Of a stretch of 64,000 nt of DNA, positions 1 to 10,413 are shown piece after piece. This stretch comes from Micromonospora sp. WMMD1102 (GTDB taxonomy: Bacteria > Actinomycetota > Actinomycetes > Mycobacteriales > Micromonosporaceae). The first letter of the stretch is position 1. The number at the start of each line of letters is the position of its first letter. Where the stretch lies: the NCBI RefSeq assembly GCF_029626265.1, contig NZ_JARUBN010000001.1, positions 3,100,001 to 3,164,000 on the forward strand. The letters are read 5' to 3'. A program made the position numbers and the translations under genes. The notes beneath the pieces were generated by a model, which was not told the origin of the DNA, made no database searches, and saw only the letters and a program-made list of their open reading frames with translations.

Positions 1-855
1 TTCACCGGCGGACTGGCCGCCGGATCGGCGCTGCTGGCCGCCGGTGCGGACCTGTCCGGGCGGGCGGCACTGCGTCGGGCCGGCCGGCTCGTCTCGCTCG
101 GCGCGGTCGGGGCGAGCACCTTCTTGCTGGTCAACGACCTCGGCCGGCCGGCCCGGTTCCACCACATGCTGCGGGTCGCCAAGCCGACCTCGCCGATGTC
201 GGTCGGCACCTGGATCCTGGCCGCGTTCGCGCCGGCGGCCGGACTGGCCGGGGTGAGCGAAGTGGCCGCCGCGCTGCCCCGGCACGGTCCGCTCGGGCTG
301 GCCCGCCGGCTGCTGCCACCGGCCGGCCGGATCGCCGGGCTGGCCGCCGCCGCCACGGCGCCGGCCCTGGCCACGTACACCGGGGTGCTGCTCGCCGACA
401 CCGCGATGCCGGCCTGGCACGACGCGTACCCGGATCTGCCGTTCCTGTTCGCCGGCAGCGCGCTGGTCGCCGGTGCCGGCGCCGGGCTGGTGGCCGCGCC
501 GGTCACCCAGACCAGCCCGGCGGTCCGGCTGGCGGTGGCCGGCGCGCTGGTCGAGACGGTCGCCGAGCGCCGGATCGACCGGATGGGGTTGACCGGCGAG
601 CCGTACCGGACGGGCCGGCCGGCCCGGCTGATCCGGGGCGGGCGGCTGCTGCTGGCCGTCGGTACGGCCGGCGCGCTGCTGGCCCGGGGCAACCGGGCGC
701 TCTCCGCGCTCTCGGGAGCGGCCCTGCTGGCCGCCTCGCTGCTGACCCGGTTCGGGGTCTTCGAGGCCGGGGTGGCGTCCGCCCGGGATCCGAGGTACAC
801 GGTGCTGCCGCAGCGGGAGCGGCGGGCGAGGCGGGAGGCCGGTGCCGGCCCGTAG
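1..855 (+). CDS. NrfD-family membrane subunit (5'-truncated by window)
   Basis: The reading frame is open from base 1 and ends at TAG 853-855, so only the C-terminal 284 residues are present. Several hydrophobic helices alternate with Arg-rich loops, and the segment LVNDLGRP is typical of the NrfD/PsrC quinone-interacting anchor of polysulfide reductases and formate dehydrogenases. In that family the protein passes electrons between a periplasmic Fe-S/molybdenum enzyme and the quinone pool. The nearby selD-selA-selB genes fit a selenocysteine-containing formate dehydrogenase lying to the left of the window, but that enzyme is not visible here. A 19-bp tandem duplication covers the stop codon (see findings). 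Confidence 0.82.
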   Translation, partial: FTGGLAAGSALLAAGADLSGRAALRRAGRLVSLGAVGASTFLLVNDLGRPARFHHMLRVAKPTSPMSVGTWILAAFAPAAGLAGVSEVAAALPRHGPLGLARRLLPPAGRIAGLAAAATAPALATYTGVLLADTAMPAWHDAYPDLPFLFAGSALVAGAGAGLVAAPVTQTSPAVRLAVAGALVETVAERRIDRMGLTGEPYRTGRPARLIRGGRLLLAVGTAGALLARGNRALSALSGAALLAASLLTRFGVFEAGVASARDPRYTVLPQRERRARREAGAGP

Positions 856-878
856 CCCCGGTGCCGGCCCGTGGCCCC
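841..878. repeat. 19-bp tandem duplication over a stop codon
   Basis: Two adjacent 19-bp copies, 841-859 and 860-878, differ at one position (cgtag versus cgtgg). The first copy contains the TAG that ends the NrfD gene. Confidence 0.9.
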
Positions 879-1561
879 GAGCGGCTGCCGCCGACGAGCC
901 GGGACCGGGGAAGCCCGCCCCGCGCGCGGTCGACCGGGCGACGATGGAGGCCCGGAGGTGATGGCGAGGTCGACGGGCCGCTGCGCACGACCACACCCTG
1001 CCGGTCACGAACGGGCAGGTGGTGGGCCGTGACCGGCGGCACGTTGCGGCGCCCCGGTGCGGCGGCCTCCGGCGGAGCCGGGCGTATCGTGGGCGCGCTC
1101 TACACCGGCCGGCTCCGTACCGACACCGGGCCGGTGCGGGATGGCGAGATCGGAGACCATCCGGGCCTGGCGGGCTCCGCGAACCGGCGGTCACCGGCTG
1201 GCCGGCGGCGGTCACCGGCTGGCGGGCAGCGGGTGATGGTGACCGGTTGGCGCGTGGCGGGCGGCGACCGGACTTCGGGACGTGTCGGGGCCGGTGCGGA
1301 CGGTTGCGGGAGGGAACGGACGAGCGGGGCTTTCCGGCTTCAGCCAGCGCTTTTCCGTATGCTCCGGTCGAACCTCGTGATTGTTCCCGGTTACGGACGG
1401 TCGATGCCCGCAGGCACTCCGGGTGCCGGCCGATGAGCCGGGATCCTGTGAGTTTGTCAAGACCAGGTCACGAAATCTTGCGAAACTTCCTCGCTTTCAA
1501 ATAAGTTCCTCCAGGCAACAAAAGTATGTCAGCCGGTCTGACTACCTGCCCGGAGGCAACA
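856..1561. other. Intergenic region upstream of sugar transporter
   Basis: About 700 bases carry no convincing gene. The open frames here are Arg/Gly/Pro-rich with no family signature and no good ribosome binding site. Near-identical short repeats of ggtcaccggctgg occur around 1188-1225. The last 120 bases are noticeably A/T-richer than the surroundings, as expected for a promoter, and contain the operator-like dyad listed separately. Confidence 0.6.
1452..1486. promoter_or_regulatory. Putative sugar-responsive operator dyad
   Basis: GTTTGTCAAGA (1452-1462) and TCTTGCGAAAC (1476-1486) form an inverted repeat matching at 9 of 11 positions with a 13-bp spacer. A second imperfect pair, GAAACTTCC (1482-1490) and AAGTTCCTCC (1503-1512), lies immediately downstream. 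The position, in the A/T-rich stretch before mmsA, fits a repressor site. ROK or LacI family regulators commonly control such transporters, but no regulator gene is visible nearby, so the assignment is inference. Confidence 0.4.
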
Positions 1562-1694
1562 ATGATGTTGATGACGCGGCGCGGCGACCAGCCGCTGGAC
1601 GCGCGCGGTTCCCTCTGGCGCCCCGACACCGGGTGGCCGGTCCCGGCCGTCCCCGCCGGTCGGCCGTACCGGCCCGGAGCGAGGAGCGTCGGCG

Positions 1695-1702
<8 letters not shown>
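1562..1702 (+). CDS. Putative 46-residue leader ORF overlapping mmsA start
   Basis: ATG at 1562 follows a strong Shine-Dalgarno GGAGG (1552-1556) with a 5-base spacer. The frame runs 46 codons and stops at TGA 1700-1702, just past the mmsA ATG at 1695, in a different frame. The product starts [10 protein letters not shown] and is rich in Arg, Pro and Gly, with no family recognised. The arrangement would couple translation of the leader to mmsA. It may be only a short translated leader, or the ribosome site may be chance; amino-acid composition alone does not prove coding. Confidence 0.4.
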
Positions 1703-3238
<1,536 letters not shown>

Positions 3239-3242
<4 letters not shown>

Positions 3243-4540
3243 GTCGCATAAAGGAACTCCAGAAGTCCCTGTTCGCGGGGACGACGTCCAACGCCCGGCA
3301 GTTCGGGATGATCTTCACGCTGCTGGCGATCGTCCTGCTCTTCCAGATCCTGACCGACGGGCTGACGCTGAACTCGAGCAACCTGATCTCGCTGGTCAGC
3401 CAGTACTCGTACATCCTGATCCTGGCCATCGGGATGCTGATGGTGATCGTCGCCGGCCACATCGACCTGTCGGTCGGCTCGATCGCCGCCTTCGTCGGCA
3501 TCGTGGTGGCCCAGTCGATGCAGGAGTGGTCGCTGCCCTGGCCGGCGGCGATCCTGTTCGGCCTGCTCGTCGGCGCCGCGATCGGCGCCTGGCAGGGCTT
3601 CTGGGTGGCCTACATCGGGGTACCGGCGTTCATCGTCACCCTGGCCGGCATGATGCTGTTCCGCGGCGGCAACCAGTTCATCGGCAGCGCCGACACGATC
3701 CCGGTGCCGGAGGGCTTCCGGCAGATCGGCGCCGGCTTCCTGCCGGAGGTCGGTCCGAACACCGGCTACAACAACCTGACGCTGCTGCTCGGGCTGCTCG
3801 TCGCGGCGGCCATCGTGCTGCGGGAGTGGAAGCTGCGGCGTACCCGGCGGGAGATGGACGCCGACGTCGCCCCGATGTGGATCTCGTTGATCCGGGTCGC
3901 GCTCCCGGTCGCCGTCGTGGTCTACGCGGCCTTCCGGTTCGCCGGCGGCCGGGTCGGCACCAGCTTCCCGATCTCCGGCATCATCCTCGGCGTACTTGTG
4001 GTGGCCTACTCCTTCATCACCCGGAACACCGCCGGTGGCCGGCACATCTACGCGGTCGGCGGCAACGCGCGGGCCGCCGAGCTCTCCGGCGTCAAGCTCA
4101 AGCGGGTCAACTTCCTGGTCATGATGAACATGTCGATCCTGGCCGCGCTGGCCGGCATGATCTTCGTCGCCCGGTCGGCCGCCTCCGGCCCGCAGGACGG
4201 CATCGGCTGGGAGCTGGACGCCATCGCCGCGGTCTTCATCGGCGGCGCGGCCGTCTCCGGCGGCCTCGGCACCATCAGCGGGTCGATCGTCGGCGGCCTG
4301 GTGATGGCGGTGCTCAACAACGGTCTACAGCTGATGGGTGTCGGCTCGGACCGGGTCCAGATCATCAAGGGGTTGGTGCTGCTGCTGGCCGTCGCCCTGG
4401 ATGTCTACAACAAGAACCGAGGGCGTTTCTCGATCATCGGATCGGTGACCCGCCCGTTCCGCCGGGAGGCGCCACCCGCCGGGCCGGCGTCCAGCGTCGA
4501 GACGGGTCAGGAGCCCGCCAAGACTCCGGTGGCCGGCTGA
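3239..4540 (+). CDS. mmsB: Multiple-monosaccharide ABC importer permease (GguB/MmsB type)
   Basis: This 433-residue permease starts at GTG 3239 inside the end of mmsA. About ten hydrophobic segments are visible. The family signature region with [19 protein letters not shown] lies near residue 340. A central charged insertion around residues 195-215 ([13 protein letters not shown]) makes it longer than RbsC, as seen in GguB/XylH-like permeases. It forms the membrane channel for the ATPase and the lipoprotein receptor encoded on either side. The C-terminal tail is Pro/Ala-rich and probably cytoplasmic. Confidence 0.92.
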
Positions 4541-4551
4541 CGGTCACCGCC

Positions 4552-4580
4552 GGTGGGGCGGGGAAAACCCCCGCCCCACC
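4552..4580 (+). promoter_or_regulatory. Intercistronic hairpin mmsB-chvE
   Basis: GGTGGGGCGGGG (4552-4563) and CCCCGCCCCACC (4569-4580) pair perfectly over 12 bp with a 5-base loop AAAAC. It lies in the only gap of the operon, just before the receptor gene. Such hairpins often act as partial terminators or as mRNA 3'-end stabilisers that change the ratio of permease to binding protein. There is no U-tract, so full termination is unlikely. Confidence 0.7.
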
Positions 4581-4611
4581 CCCACCACCCTGCAAAGAAG
4601 GGCAACCTGCA

Positions 4612-5718
4612 ATGCGTAGATTCCTAACCAGGGGTGTCGCCGCCGGCGCCATCGCCCTGTTGGCCCTCACGGCCTGCTCCGAGCGTTCCGATGACGGCGG
4701 AGGCGAGGCGGGCTCCGAGAAGGGCTTCGCCGCCAACTCGCTGATCGGCGTGGCGCTGCCCGCCAAGACCTCCGAGAACTGGGTGCTCGCCGGTGACCTG
4801 TTCACCAACGGGCTCAAGGAGGCCGGCTTCACCTCCGACGTGCAGTACGCCGGTGCCACCAGCACGGTCGCCGACCAGCAGGCGCAGATCTCGGCGATGG
4901 TCACCAAGGGCGCCAAGGTGATCGTCATCGGTGCGACCGACGCCGCGCAGCTGACCACCCAGGTCAACGCCGCCAAGCAGGCGGGCGCGTACGTCATCGC
5001 CTACGACCGGCTGATCAAGAACACCGAGAACGTCGACTACTACGTGGCGTACGACAACTTCAAGGTCGGCCAGCTCCAGGGCCAGGCGCTGCTGGAGGGC
5101 ATGAAGGCGAAGAAGCCGAACGGCCCGTACAACATCGAGCTCTTCTCCGGCTCGCCGGACGACAACAACTCCGGGGTCTTCTTCGAGGGCGCGATGGACG
5201 TGCTGAAGAAGGAGATCGACGCCGGCAACGTGGTGGTCGGCTCGGGCCAGACCGACATCAAGCAGACCGCCACCGACGGCTGGAAGGCGGAGAACGCCCA
5301 GCGGCGGATGGACTCGCTGCTCACCTCGACCTACACCAGCAAGACCCTGGACGGCGTCCTCTCCCCGAACGACACCCTGGCCCGGGCGATCCTGACCTCG
5401 GTCAAGGGCGCCGGCAAGCCGCTGCCGGTGGTCACCGGGCAGGACTCCGAGGTGGAGTCGGTCAAGTCGATCGTGGCTGGCGAGCAGTACTCGACGATCA
5501 ACAAGGACACCCGGAACCTGGTGAAGGAGACCATCGAGATGGTCAAGGCCCTCCAGGCCGGTAACGAGGCGAAGACCAACGACACCGAGTCCTACGACAA
5601 CGGTGCCAAGGTGGTCCCGGCCAACCTGCTGGAGCCGCTGATCGTCACCAAGAAGAACGTGGTCGAGGCGTACGCCAACGACCCGAAGCTGGCCCCGATC
5701 ACCGCCGGCGCCAAGTAG
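4612..5718 (+). CDS. chvE: Sugar-binding lipoprotein (ChvE-like)
   Basis: This 368-residue protein captures monosaccharides outside the membrane and delivers them to the MmsA-MmsB importer. ATG 4612 opens a lipoprotein signal peptide, MRRFLTRG followed by a hydrophobic stretch and lipobox LTAC, with Cys at residue 23. The mature protein is a type I periplasmic-binding fold with ChvE-like motifs (GVALPAKTSENW, YDRLIKNTENVDYYVAYDN, TGQDSEVESVKSI). Longer upstream frames are shadows of mmsB. A strong terminator follows. The sugar specificity cannot be read from the sequence. Confidence 0.92.
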   Translation: MRRFLTRGVAAGAIALLALTACSERSDDGGGEAGSEKGFAANSLIGVALPAKTSENWVLAGDLFTNGLKEAGFTSDVQYAGATSTVADQQAQISAMVTKGAKVIVIGATDAAQLTTQVNAAKQAGAYVIAYDRLIKNTENVDYYVAYDNFKVGQLQGQALLEGMKAKKPNGPYNIELFSGSPDDNNSGVFFEGAMDVLKKEIDAGNVVVGSGQTDIKQTATDGWKAENAQRRMDSLLTSTYTSKTLDGVLSPNDTLARAILTSVKGAGKPLPVVTGQDSEVESVKSIVAGEQYSTINKDTRNLVKETIEMVKALQAGNEAKTNDTESYDNGAKVVPANLLEPLIVTKKNVVEAYANDPKLAPITAGAK

Positions 5719-5755
5719 GCAGCACCAGTAGCAGGTAGCGCGGGTTGCACCGTCC

Positions 5756-5786
5756 GGGTCCCCGGGATCGTCGATCCCGGGGACCC
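5756..5786. terminator. Bidirectional terminator chvE / selD
   Basis: A perfect 14-bp stem, GGGTCCCCGGGATC (5756-5769) with GATCCCGGGGACCC (5773-5786) and loop GTC, sits between two converging genes. No long U-tract is present, as is usual in high-GC actinobacteria. Confidence 0.88.
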
Positions 5787-5820
5787 GTTCCGCGTTACCG
5801 CCAGCGCCGGGGACGTGTCG

Positions 5821-6834
5821 TCAGGCGGTCACCAGCAGGGTGCGGCCGTCCTCCCGGGCCGGCAGCAGCTCGCCGATCACCGGGTGGCCCGGCAGCTCAC
5901 CGGCGACCAGCAGCCCGCCGGAGGTCTGCGCGTCGGCCAGCAGCAGCAACTCGTCCTCGGCGACCCCGGCCGTCTCGGCGTGCGGTCGCACCCAGTCGAG
6001 GTTGCGCCGGGTGCCGCCGCTGACGAAACCGTCGGCCAGCGCCGCCCGCGCACCGTCCAGATACGGTACGGCCGACGTGTCCACCCGGGCGGTCACCCCG
6101 GAGGCCCGGGCCAGCTTGTGCAGGTGGCCGAGCAGCCCGAACCCGGTCACGTCGGTGGCGCAGCGGATCCCGGCCGACAGCGCCGCCGTCGCCGCGGCCC
6201 GGTTCAGCTCGGTCATCACCGCCACCGCCTGGCCGAACACCTCGCCGGTCTGCTTGTGTCGGCTGTTCAGCACCCCGACACCGAGCGGCTTGGTCAGGGT
6301 CAGCGGCAACCCGGGTCGCCCGGCGTCGTTGCGCATCAGCCGCTCCGGGTCGGCGACGCCGGTCACCGCCATCCCGTACTTCGGCTCGGGGTCGTCCACG
6401 CTGTGCCCGCCCGCCACGTGGCAGCCCGCCTGCCGGGCCACGTCCAGCCCGCCGCGCAGCACCTCGGCGGCGAGCGCCAGCGGCAGTACCTCGCGGGGCC
6501 AGGCCAGCAGGTTCACCGCCACCACCGGGGTACCGCCCATCGCGTAGACGTCGGAGAGGGCGTTGGCGGCGGCGATCCGGCCCCAGTCGTACGGGTCGTC
6601 GACCACCGGGGTGAAGAAGTCGGCGGTGGCGACGACGGCGGTGCCGGACCCCAGGCGTACGACGGCCGCGTCGTCGCCGTCGTCGAGGCCGACCAGCAGT
6701 TCGCCCGGCCCGTCCGGCGCGGCGGTGCCGACCAGCCCGGCGACCACCTCGGCCAACTCCCCGGGCGGGATCTTGCAGGCGCACCCGCCGCCGCGCGCGT
6801 ACCGGGTCAGCCGGTGCCGTTCCATCGTGGTCAC
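5821..6834 (-). CDS. selD: Selenide, water dikinase
   Basis: This 337-residue enzyme makes selenophosphate, the selenium donor for selenocysteine synthesis, from selenide and ATP. The N-terminal active-site loop GGGCACKIPP has Cys18, Cys20 and Lys21, matching the essential Cys/Lys of SelD; the position is Cys rather than Sec. Downstream motifs include DDAAVV, TADFFTPVVDDPYDWGRIAAANALSD, here listed by its key residues TADFF and DPYDWG, and CATDVTGFGLLGH. GTG 6834 is used; ATG 6825 (MERHRL) is an alternative. It is divergent from selA and converges on chvE. Confidence 0.95.
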   Translation of the reverse strand: MTTMERHRLTRYARGGGCACKIPPGELAEVVAGLVGTAAPDGPGELLVGLDDGDDAAVVRLGSGTAVVATADFFTPVVDDPYDWGRIAAANALSDVYAMGGTPVVAVNLLAWPREVLPLALAAEVLRGGLDVARQAGCHVAGGHSVDDPEPKYGMAVTGVADPERLMRNDAGRPGLPLTLTKPLGVGVLNSRHKQTGEVFGQAVAVMTELNRAAATAALSAGIRCATDVTGFGLLGHLHKLARASGVTARVDTSAVPYLDGARAALADGFVSGGTRRNLDWVRPHAETAGVAEDELLLLADAQTSGGLLVAGELPGHPVIGELLPAREDGRTLLVTA

Positions 6835-6944
6835 CCGACCACTGTCCCACCCCTGCGCGGTCGCGGCCGGCCGATGGACTTCCCGGGCAGGTGGAGATCA
6901 GGTGTGGTTAAGTGCCGGTGGAGGGGTCTCGGAGCGAGGTGGAG

Positions 6945-8432
6945 ATGGACGGGGCGGTCGATCCTCGGCGGCGGGTGCCGCGCACCGACGTGCTGCTCGC
7001 CGACCCCCGGTTGGCGGCCGCCGGGGCCGCCCTGGGACGGGACCGGCTCAAGGCCGTACTCGGTACCGCGCAGGATCGGGTCCGGCGCGGCGAGATCCCG
7101 CCGGAGGAGGTCGTCCCGGCGACCCTGGCCGCGCTGCCGGTGACCGCCGGGCCGCGTCCGGTGCTCAACGCGACCGGGGTGGTCCTGCACACCAACCTGG
7201 GCCGGGCACCGCTGTCGGCGGCGGCCGTCGACGCGGTGGTGGCCGCGGCCGGGCACACCGACGTGGAGCTCGACCTGCGGACCGGGCGACGGGCCCGGCG
7301 GGGCAGGGGCGCGCTGGCCGCACTCGCCGCCGCGGTGCCGACAGCCGGAGCGGTCCACGTGCTCAACAACGGTGCCGCCGCGCTCGCCCTGGTCGCGACC
7401 GCGCTCACCGCAGCACACCGGACAGCCCGGTCAGCAGGCACGGGGCCGGAAGCGCCGACCGGACCAGCACCGGCCGGCGCGGATCCGGCGGGATGTGCGG
7501 GCGCCGGTCCGCCGGGGCTTCCCCGCGTCGGTCCGGGCAGTGCTGCCGGCATCGGTCCGGGCAGTGCTGCCGGCATCGGTCCGGCCGGCCGGGAGATCGT
7601 GGTCAGCCGGGGCGAGCTGGTGGAGATCGGCGACGGGTTCCGGCTGCCGGACCTGCTGGCCAGCACCGGTGCGACGCTGCGCGAGGTGGGCACCACCAAC
7701 CGGAGCACCCTGGCCGACTACGCGGCGGCGGTCGGGCCGCGCACCGCCTTCGTCCTCAAGGTGCATCCGTCGAACTTCGTCGTCCGGGGGTTCACCGCCG
7801 CCGTACCGGTGCGGGAGCTGGCCACCCTCGGCGTGCCGGTGGTGGTGGACATCGGCTCCGGGCTGCTGGCGCCCGACCCGCTGCTGCCGGACGAGCCGGA
7901 CGCCGCCAGCGCGCTGCGGGCCGGCGCGGCCCTGGTCACGGCCAGCGGCGACAAGCTGCTCGGCGGGCCGCAGGCCGGGTTGCTGCTCGGCGACGCCGGA
8001 CTGGTGGAACTGCTGCGCCGGCATCCGCTGGCCCGGGCGCTGCGGGTGGACAAGCTCACCCTGGCCGCCCTGGAGGCGACCCTGACCGGAGGGCAGACCC
8101 CGACCTGGCGGGCGCTGCGGGTCGCCCCGACCGCGCTGCGGCTGCGCACCGAACGGCTCCGCGACCAGCTCGCCGCCGACGGCCTGAAGGCCGAGGTGGT
8201 CGCGCACGACGCCGTCGTCGGTGGCGGCGGGGCGCCGGAGGTCACCCTCGGCTCGTGGGCCCTCGCCCTCCCGCAGGAGTACGCCGAACCGCTGCGCCTC
8301 GGCGACCCGGCGATCGTCGGCCGGCTGGAGCGGGGCCGGCTGCTGCTCGACCTGCGCTGCGTACCCGCCGAGCGGGACGAGGCGGTGCGGGCCGCCGTCG
8401 CCCGGGTTCCCCGGCCCTGGCGGGAGCACTGA
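6945..8432 (+). CDS. selA: L-seryl-tRNA(Sec) selenium transferase
   Basis: This PLP enzyme converts Ser-tRNA(Sec) to Sec-tRNA(Sec) with selenophosphate. The fold-type I core is complete: RPVLNATGVVLHTNLGRAPL, VLNNGAAAL, SRGELVEIGDGFRLPD and the PLP lysine in ASGDKLLGG. ATG 6945 (MDGAVDPRRR) with GAGG upstream is preferred over GTG 6912, which would give 506 residues. The odd part is about 60 extra Ala/Gly/Pro residues between the NNGAAAL helix and the SRGELVE motif, containing a doubled GPGSAAGI unit. Its stop is 1 base from the selB start, so the two genes form an operon. Confidence 0.93.
   Translation: MDGAVDPRRRVPRTDVLLADPRLAAAGAALGRDRLKAVLGTAQDRVRRGEIPPEEVVPATLAALPVTAGPRPVLNATGVVLHTNLGRAPLSAAAVDAVVAAAGHTDVELDLRTGRRARRGRGALAALAAAVPTAGAVHVLNNGAAALALVATALTAAHRTARSAGTGPEAPTGPAPAGADPAGCAGAGPPGLPRVGPGSAAGIGPGSAAGIGPAGREIVVSRGELVEIGDGFRLPDLLASTGATLREVGTTNRSTLADYAAAVGPRTAFVLKVHPSNFVVRGFTAAVPVRELATLGVPVVVDIGSGLLAPDPLLPDEPDAASALRAGAALVTASGDKLLGGPQAGLLLGDAGLVELLRRHPLARALRVDKLTLAALEATLTGGQTPTWRALRVAPTALRLRTERLRDQLAADGLKAEVVAHDAVVGGGGAPEVTLGSWALALPQEYAEPLRLGDPAIVGRLERGRLLLDLRCVPAERDEAVRAAVARVPRPWREH
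7530..7584 (+). repeat. 24-bp in-frame tandem repeat inside selA
   Basis: Two identical 24-bp copies, 7530-7553 and 7554-7577, are followed by a 7-base partial third copy. They encode GPGSAAGI twice within the low-complexity insertion of SelA and keep the frame open. Confidence 0.92.
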
Positions 8433-8433
8433 C

Positions 8434-10248
8434 GTGCAGGTCGTCGCCACCGCCGGACACGTCGACCACGGCAAGTCCACGCTGGTCCGGGCGCTGACCG
8501 GGATGGAGCCGGACCGCATTCCGGAGGAGCGGCGCCGGGGCATGACCATCGACCTCGGCTTCGCCTGGACCCGGCTGCCCTCCGGGCAGGTGCTCGCGTT
8601 CGTCGACGTACCCGGGCACGAGCGGTTCGTGCCCAACATGCTCGCCGGGATCGGCCCGGTGCCGGCCGCGCTGCTGGTGGTGGCCGCGGACGAGGGCTGG
8701 ATGCCGCAGTCCGCCGAGCACCTGGCCGCGCTGGACGCGCTCGGCGTCCGGCACGGGCTGCTGGTGGTGACCCGGACCGACCTGGCCGACCCGACTGCCG
8801 CCACCGCACAGGCCCGGACCGAGATCGCGGCCAGCTCGCTCGGTCCGGTCGAGACGGTCGCGGTCAGCGGGACCACCGGCGCCGGGCTGCCGGAACTGCG
8901 GGCCGCGCTCGACCGGCTCGCCGCCCGGCTGCCGGTGCCCGACCCGGCCGCCGCGGTGCGGCTCTGGGTGGACCGGGCCTTCACCGTCAGGGGCAGCGGC
9001 ACCGTGCTGACCGGCACCCTGGGGGCGGGGACGCTGCGGATCGGTGACGAACTGGAGCTGACCGGCAGCGGAAAGTCCGGCGGTGGGCAGCGGGTCCGGC
9101 TCCGCGGTCTGCAGGCTCTCGGCAACCCGGTCTCCCAGGTCGCCGGGGTGGCCCGGGTCGCGGTCAACCTGCGCGGGGTGGCCCGCGAGCAGGTCGGCCG
9201 GGGCGACGCGCTGCTCACCCCCGGCCGGTTCGAGCGGACCGACGTGCTCGACGTGCGGCTGCACGGCGACCCGGTGGCCGAGCTGCCGGCCGAGGTCACC
9301 CTGCACGTCGGCTCGGCCGCGGTGACCGCCCGGGTACGCCCGCTCGGCGTCGACACCGCCCGGCTGCGGCTGGACCGCCAGCTGCCGCTGCGGATCGGTG
9401 ACCGGGCACTGCTGCGCGACCCCGGCCGGCGGCACGTGGCCGGCGGGGTGACGGTGCTCGACGTCGTACCGCCGGAGTTGCGTCGTCGTGGTGCGGCGGC
9501 CGTCCGGGCGACGGTGCTGGCCGGGCTGGACGGCCGGCCCGACGAGTCCGCCGAGCTGGCCCGGCGCGGCCTGGTCCGGCGGGCCGACCTGGAGCGGATG
9601 GGCGTGAGCGTGACGACCGCGCCGGTGGCCGGCGGCTGGCACGCCGACCCAGGGCACTGGCGGGACCTGGGACGGCGGCTGGTCGACGAGGTGACCCGGT
9701 GGGCGCGGGCGCATCCGCTGGAACCGGGGATGCCGGTCGAGACCGCCCGCCGGTTGCTGGAACTGCCGGACCGGGCGCTGGTCGAGGCGCTGGTCGCCGC
9801 TCCGCTGGTGAACCGGGGCGGCCGGATCGCCCCGGGCGGTGCGACCGGCACGCTGCCGGAGCCGGTCGCCCGGGCGGTACGCCGGGTCGGCGCGGAGCTG
9901 GCCGGCCGGCCGTTCGGTGCCCCGGAGGCGGCCCGGCTCGCCGAGTTCGGGCTCGGGCACCGGGAGATCGGCGCGGCGGTACGGGCCGGCGTGCTGCTCA
10001 GGCTCGCCGACAACGTGGTACTCCTGCCGGACGCCCCGGAACGGGCGATCCAGGTACTCGCCGACCTGCCGCAGCCGTTCACCCTGAGTACCGCCCGGCA
10101 GGCGCTCGGGACGACCAGGCGGGTCGCCGTGCCGCTGCTGGAGTTGCTGGACCGGCGTGGCGCCACCCGCCGGTTGCCGGACGACGCCCGGATCGTGTTG
10201 GCCGGAGCCGGCGAACCGCCGGCTGTCCCGGCAAACGGCTCCCGGTAG
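8434..10248 (+). CDS. selB: Selenocysteine-specific elongation factor
   Basis: This 604-residue GTPase delivers Sec-tRNA(Sec) to the ribosome at UGA codons marked by a SECIS element. The GTPase domain has G1 GHVDHGKS (residues 8-15), G3 DVPGHERF and G4-like TRTD. Translation-factor beta-barrels follow, and the last 200 residues contain the winged-helix repeats that bind SECIS RNA (DLPQPFTLSTARQALGTTRR near the end). GTG 8434 is 1 base after the selA stop; the in-frame upstream extension is the selA shadow. With selD and selA it shows that the organism decodes UGA as Sec. Confidence 0.94.
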   Translation: MQVVATAGHVDHGKSTLVRALTGMEPDRIPEERRRGMTIDLGFAWTRLPSGQVLAFVDVPGHERFVPNMLAGIGPVPAALLVVAADEGWMPQSAEHLAALDALGVRHGLLVVTRTDLADPTAATAQARTEIAASSLGPVETVAVSGTTGAGLPELRAALDRLAARLPVPDPAAAVRLWVDRAFTVRGSGTVLTGTLGAGTLRIGDELELTGSGKSGGGQRVRLRGLQALGNPVSQVAGVARVAVNLRGVAREQVGRGDALLTPGRFERTDVLDVRLHGDPVAELPAEVTLHVGSAAVTARVRPLGVDTARLRLDRQLPLRIGDRALLRDPGRRHVAGGVTVLDVVPPELRRRGAAAVRATVLAGLDGRPDESAELARRGLVRRADLERMGVSVTTAPVAGGWHADPGHWRDLGRRLVDEVTRWARAHPLEPGMPVETARRLLELPDRALVEALVAAPLVNRGGRIAPGGATGTLPEPVARAVRRVGAELAGRPFGAPEAARLAEFGLGHREIGAAVRAGVLLRLADNVVLLPDAPERAIQVLADLPQPFTLSTARQALGTTRRVAVPLLELLDRRGATRRLPDDARIVLAGAGEPPAVPANGSR

Positions 10249-10295
10249 TCTCCCTGGTCGGCGCCGGGCGCCGCCCGTGCCAGGCCGGACCCCTC

Positions 10296-10413
10296 GACAG
10301 CACCGGGTGTGTCGCCGGGCTCCCGGAGGGTGAGCGCGGCGGCGACCCGGCAGTGCCGCCTAGACAGCGCCGGGTGTGCCGCTGGGCTCCCGGAGGGTGA
10401 GTGCGGCGGCGAC
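10296..10413. repeat. 51-bp direct repeat at ltrA 3' end
   Basis: Copies at 10296-10346 and 10363-10413 match at 47 of 51 positions, a 67-bp repeat unit. The right copy encodes the last residues and stop of ltrA; the left copy lies beyond the stop and would encode nearly the same tail (AALTLREPGDTPGAV). Confidence 0.9.

Noticed and set aside
6835..6944. tRNA-Sec (selC) between selD and selA
   Set aside because: No acceptor stem, long variable arm or UCA anticodon arm could be found on either strand.
7431..10166. 911-codon minus-strand ORF opposite selA/selB
   Set aside because: Ser/Arg/Pro-rich low-complexity translation produced by GC-skewed codons of real genes on the other strand; no motifs or ribosome site.
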